A stretch of DNA of 14,157 nucleotides from Methanobacteriota archaeon. Its GTDB lineage: Archaea; Halobacteriota; Methanocellia; Methanocellales; Methanocellaceae. Both the position numbers and the translations under genes were made by a program. Of this stretch, positions 11,348-14,157 are shown piece after piece. The stretch spans positions 1-14,157 of the forward strand of contig JAEZKS010000116.1 of the NCBI GenBank assembly GCA_023436075.1. Reading direction: 5' to 3'. The first letter of the stretch is position 1; each line of letters begins with the position of its first letter. Below the pieces are notes generated by a model. The model was not told the origin of the DNA and ran no database searches. It worked only from the letters and a program-made list of their open reading frames with translations.

Positions 11348-14157
11348 CTAAACCGGTAAGTCTGCCGTGCCGTCGATATGCCGGGTGTTTTTCTCCAGTA
11401 CGCCTGCGCACCATTCTTTCACATGGTACGTAAGCCGGTTATCGTGTGTAATGGATTTTTCCAGAATGTCTTTTGAGCACAGCTCTTTTAACAACTTGCT
11501 CATAGCGCTGTCCGGCTGGCAAAGCCGCTGGCTCAGTTCCGCATTGGTGAGGCCTGGCGTGCTGACGAGCGCATTGATGATCCTGCCGGTAGCTTCCCTG
11601 CGCATGAGCGAAATGACTATCTGTTCCTCTTTGCTGTAAGAATTGGAATTGGGGAAGTACCGGACGAACTTCCCGTCATCGAATGTGGCTATTTTATGGT
11701 TCATCTTCAGGATGAACACGTGGTATCGCACGGTGCCCATGTTCATCTGTGTGCCTCGCAAGATATCGTACAGTGTGCTGCCCGGGTGTTCCCTGACGTA
11801 GGCTGACACAATGTTCCGGTTCTCGTTCTTATCAAGCTGCGACCTTGCCCGGGCGACTGTGCCGAAGAGGAACAACTTAGCGAATACCGCAATTGCCCCC
11901 AGCAGGGCGATGCCGGCAACGGCAACGGCTCCTACTGTCGCTGCTGTCGTCGATATCCGACCGTCGACCGTGCCGAAGAAAAGTGTACTGTTGTTGACGG
12001 CGACGACTGAGATGAGTGATCCGGCCTCAGTTTTCACCAGCGGCTTCCCATCGGGACTGAATGTGTACACGCCGCTGGCGTAGGCGGCCTTCGACTGCCC
12101 GAGCGTCACCGGGTACTCGTATTTCAGCGCCCGGAAACTGACGTACACGGCGTCGGCGCCGGGAATGACGTCTATGTAGTCCATCACGTAGTAGCTCGGA
12201 TCCGGGGTGTACGATAAATTTCTCCCCAGGACCTCGTCCATATGCTTCACGGGGTCGGAGTAACCTCTCTCAAGGAAGTCGCCGATGTATCGGGCCTCAC
12301 TGTCGTTGATTGTCACAATCGTTCTGGTGCTGAGGTTTATCCTATACAACCACAGGTATGTGTCATTCGCGATGTCGTATGCGCGGATAGTGGCATATGG
12401 AAGGTCATCGACCGGCGTCTTGCTGTTCAAATTCTTCATTTCTGTCTCATAAATGATGCCATTCACAGCCGCCGGATGGTTATTCCCGCAGTATACGCCG
12501 TTATAGCTCCGCGGTCCTGCGGCAACTTTGCCGTCGTTGCCGATCATGTAGAGTTTGTCGGCTCGCGGCGATTGCCCCATAATGCCGAAGTAGCCCAGGT
12601 AGACGTTCCCGGCATCGTCCAGCGGCATCAGGTTGAACAGTCCATAGTACCCGTCGCTGAATCGCTTCGACCATTTCTCGTTGCCGCTCGTGTCAAGGGA
12701 GACGATGCCATTCTTCACGGGCACGTACAGCGTGCCGTTCTGGTAAATGGGAAGGGCGCTGAAGACGGGCCTTATCTCTTCGGCGACGGACTGCCGGAAC
12801 AGTCTCTCGCCCATGTCCTTGCTCCAGAGCAGGGACCCGTCAGGATCGTATGCTTCGATGATCGACGACGGCAGACGGTAGTCGGAATATCCGTTACCTG
12901 ACGCTTCCATGAATCTCTTGATCGTCCGCGTGACATAGAGGTTGCCCTGCTCGTCGATCGCTGCCGGGTCCGATATATCTGGTATCGTGAATACGATGTG
13001 GCCCTCCTTATCGATCACTGTCTCGTTGTAGTTATGGAACAAGTATACCCTGTCTCCTATGGCCCGCACAGTGGTCGAGTCCAGGTACTCTTTGTCCGTT
13101 ACGAGTGGCAGTATCCAGGCGATCTGGCCGTCGGGCGCTATGGCCATCAGGGCCCAGACCAGCTCATCGGTGCTAATCTTATTGTCGAAGTAGTTGCTGT
13201 AAGATGGATACGGCTGCGATGGCGTGAGATATAAGTACAGGTATCCGTTGTTCGTGTCGAACACCTGCTGGGACGGTATACGAGACAGTAGTGATGAGCT
13301 CAGGAAGTTGAAGCTGGTCCGCCAGTATGTCTCATAGATCTTCCACTGGGATGGTATGCTCACGTTCCACATCTGCTCGCCGTTCTCATTCAGGTGATAG
13401 ATCGTCTGGTCCCCGAACGCATAGAGGCATCCGGCGCCGTCAAAGGCCAGGTGCCGGATCGTATCGTTGACCGACGAGGCCCAGCCCTGTGTCGTCATAT
13501 TACTCTCTCCGAATTCGGCGTACTTGCCATCGAGAGCCGGACGCGTCGGCTGCGGCGTTATCGTGGGTTCTGACGCTGGCGAATTGCTCTGTTCCGGAGA
13601 CCCTCCGAAGATCTTGCGCAGCTTCTGGTCGCTTTCCCAGGGTGGCACGCCCTGGCCACTTTGCGGCAATCCCCATGTCCATACTGTCCCATCATCTTTT
13701 AGCGCGATCCCCGGCGTCGCCCTTGCCGATATCGCCTTCACGTGGTCCAGTCCGGCGATTTCGATCGGTTCCGCCGTCTTGAACTGCTGATAAACGCCGT
13801 TTCCCAGGCTGCCCAGATCGTTGCGGCCCCATGCCCATACCGTCCCGTCTTTCTTCAGTGCCAGCCCGTAGTTGCTGCCGGCAGAGACCGCTATGACGTC
13901 AGCGAGTCCTCCCACTCGCACAGGCGTCAGCTGCGCATTGGTCAATGTGTAGTTACCCAGCTCAAAGTCGGCGTTGTTTCCCCAGCCCCATACGGTACCG
14001 TCATTCTTCAGCGCCAGTGTTAAGCCACCGCTGCCGATAGAGATCACAGCGACATCTGTGATGGGTACCATGGTTAACTCAGGCTGAAACGTCGGGTGCT
14101 CGTAGTCCTCACAGGTGCCCGATCCGTTATCGCCGTACCCGGCCGTCCATACTGTCC
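11348..14157 (-). CDS. Transmembrane propeller sensor with two winged helices (partial)
   Basis: The frame is open to the right edge, so the N-terminus and any signal peptide are missing; 935 residues are visible. Counting from the Met at 14071, residues 1-135, and the stretch before them, are RCC1-type repeats with LALKNDGTVWGWGNN, LALKKDGTVWAWGRND and IALKDDGTVWTWG. After a Pro/Ser/Thr linker (about 150-180) come PQQ-like propeller blades (about 190-700), such as IEAYDPDGSLLWSKDM and IVSLDTSGNEKWSKRF. One transmembrane helix spans about 709-737. The cytoplasmic tail has two winged-helix domains, about 750-808 (STLYDILRGTQMNMGTVRYH) and about 817-893 (LTNAELSQRLCQPDSAMSKL). This order implies an outside ligand- or wall-binding part driving DNA binding inside. 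The signal and targets are unknown. Many N-X-S/T sequons fit an external location. Confidence 0.88.
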   Translation of the reverse strand, partial: TVWTAGYGDNGSGTCEDYEHPTFQPELTMVPITDVAVISIGSGGLTLALKNDGTVWGWGNNADFELGNYTLTNAQLTPVRVGGLADVIAVSAGSNYGLALKKDGTVWAWGRNDLGSLGNGVYQQFKTAEPIEIAGLDHVKAISARATPGIALKDDGTVWTWGLPQSGQGVPPWESDQKLRKIFGGSPEQSNSPASEPTITPQPTRPALDGKYAEFGESNMTTQGWASSVNDTIRHLAFDGAGCLYAFGDQTIYHLNENGEQMWNVSIPSQWKIYETYWRTSFNFLSSSLLSRIPSQQVFDTNNGYLYLYLTPSQPYPSYSNYFDNKISTDELVWALMAIAPDGQIAWILPLVTDKEYLDSTTVRAIGDRVYLFHNYNETVIDKEGHIVFTIPDISDPAAIDEQGNLYVTRTIKRFMEASGNGYSDYRLPSSIIEAYDPDGSLLWSKDMGERLFRQSVAEEIRPVFSALPIYQNGTLYVPVKNGIVSLDTSGNEKWSKRFSDGYYGLFNLMPLDDAGNVYLGYFGIMGQSPRADKLYMIGNDGKVAAGPRSYNGVYCGNNHPAAVNGIIYETEMKNLNSKTPVDDLPYATIRAYDIANDTYLWLYRINLSTRTIVTINDSEARYIGDFLERGYSDPVKHMDEVLGRNLSYTPDPSYYVMDYIDVIPGADAVYVSFRALKYEYPVTLGQSKAAYASGVYTFSPDGKPLVKTEAGSLISVVAVNNSTLFFGTVDGRISTTAATVGAVAVAGIALLGAIAVFAKLFLFGTVARARSQLDKNENRNIVSAYVREHPGSTLYDILRGTQMNMGTVRYHVFILKMNHKIATFDDGKFVRYFPNSNSYSKEEQIVISLMRREATGRIINALVSTPGLTNAELSQRLCQPDSAMSKLLKELCSKDILEKSITHDNRLTYHVKEWCAGVLEKNTRHIDGTADLPV

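Overview
The window looks like a chromosome segment of a methanogenic euryarchaeon. A relative of Methanocella or the Methanosarcinales is my best guess, made from gene content and protein style only. The archaeal signs are a translation factor aIF-1A, an FKBP-type prolyl isomerase on a lipoprotein, TATA boxes about 25-30 nt ahead of several start codons, Shine-Dalgarno sequences of the GGTG/GTGAT type, and probable leaderless genes. I saw no rRNA, tRNA, transposase, integrase or CRISPR array.

Layout from left to right: the last 21 codons of an unrecognised + strand gene (2-67); a long imperfect palindrome (84-380); an FKBP-like lipoprotein (486-1148, +) with a T-tailed terminator; a 14-helix MFS exporter (1412-2836, -); a tight two-gene unit of a GNAT acetyltransferase and a DUF2156 protein (4371 down to 2974, -); aIF-1A with a TTG start (4622-4954, +); a 52-residue Cys-rich protein (4985-5143, -) divergent from a two-CBS-domain protein (5321-5737, +); an unknown helical protein (about 5846-6268, +) preceded by an 8-codon ORF with a perfect SD; a YkgJ-type Cys-cluster protein (6308-6634, +); a second long palindrome (6668-7104); glutamate dehydrogenase (7124-8359, -); a third palindrome of another family (8399-8635); a CheR methyltransferase (8752-9591, +); a fourth palindrome (9742-9879); threonine synthase (10037-11242, +); and a very large membrane sensor/regulator (11348 to beyond the right edge, -).

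Most genes are housekeeping or stand-alone functions, and there is no single pathway operon. The most unusual feature is non-coding. All four gene-free gaps longer than 300 bp hold a long imperfect inverted repeat. Each is built from short degenerate units: about 8 nt of CACGAAA type in the two related elements 1 and 2, 9 nt of CACAGAGGN type in element 3, and 9 nt of CGCAGCGAN type in element 4. They lie upstream of + genes, between convergent genes and between divergent genes, so they are not tied to one regulatory position. In elements 1 and 2 the two arms of one element share an indel that the other element lacks, so the arms seem to evolve together.

The most unusual protein is the right-edge gene. 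It has RCC1-type repeats, then PQQ-like propeller blades, one transmembrane helix and two C-terminal winged helices. That architecture fits a one-piece transmembrane transcription regulator.
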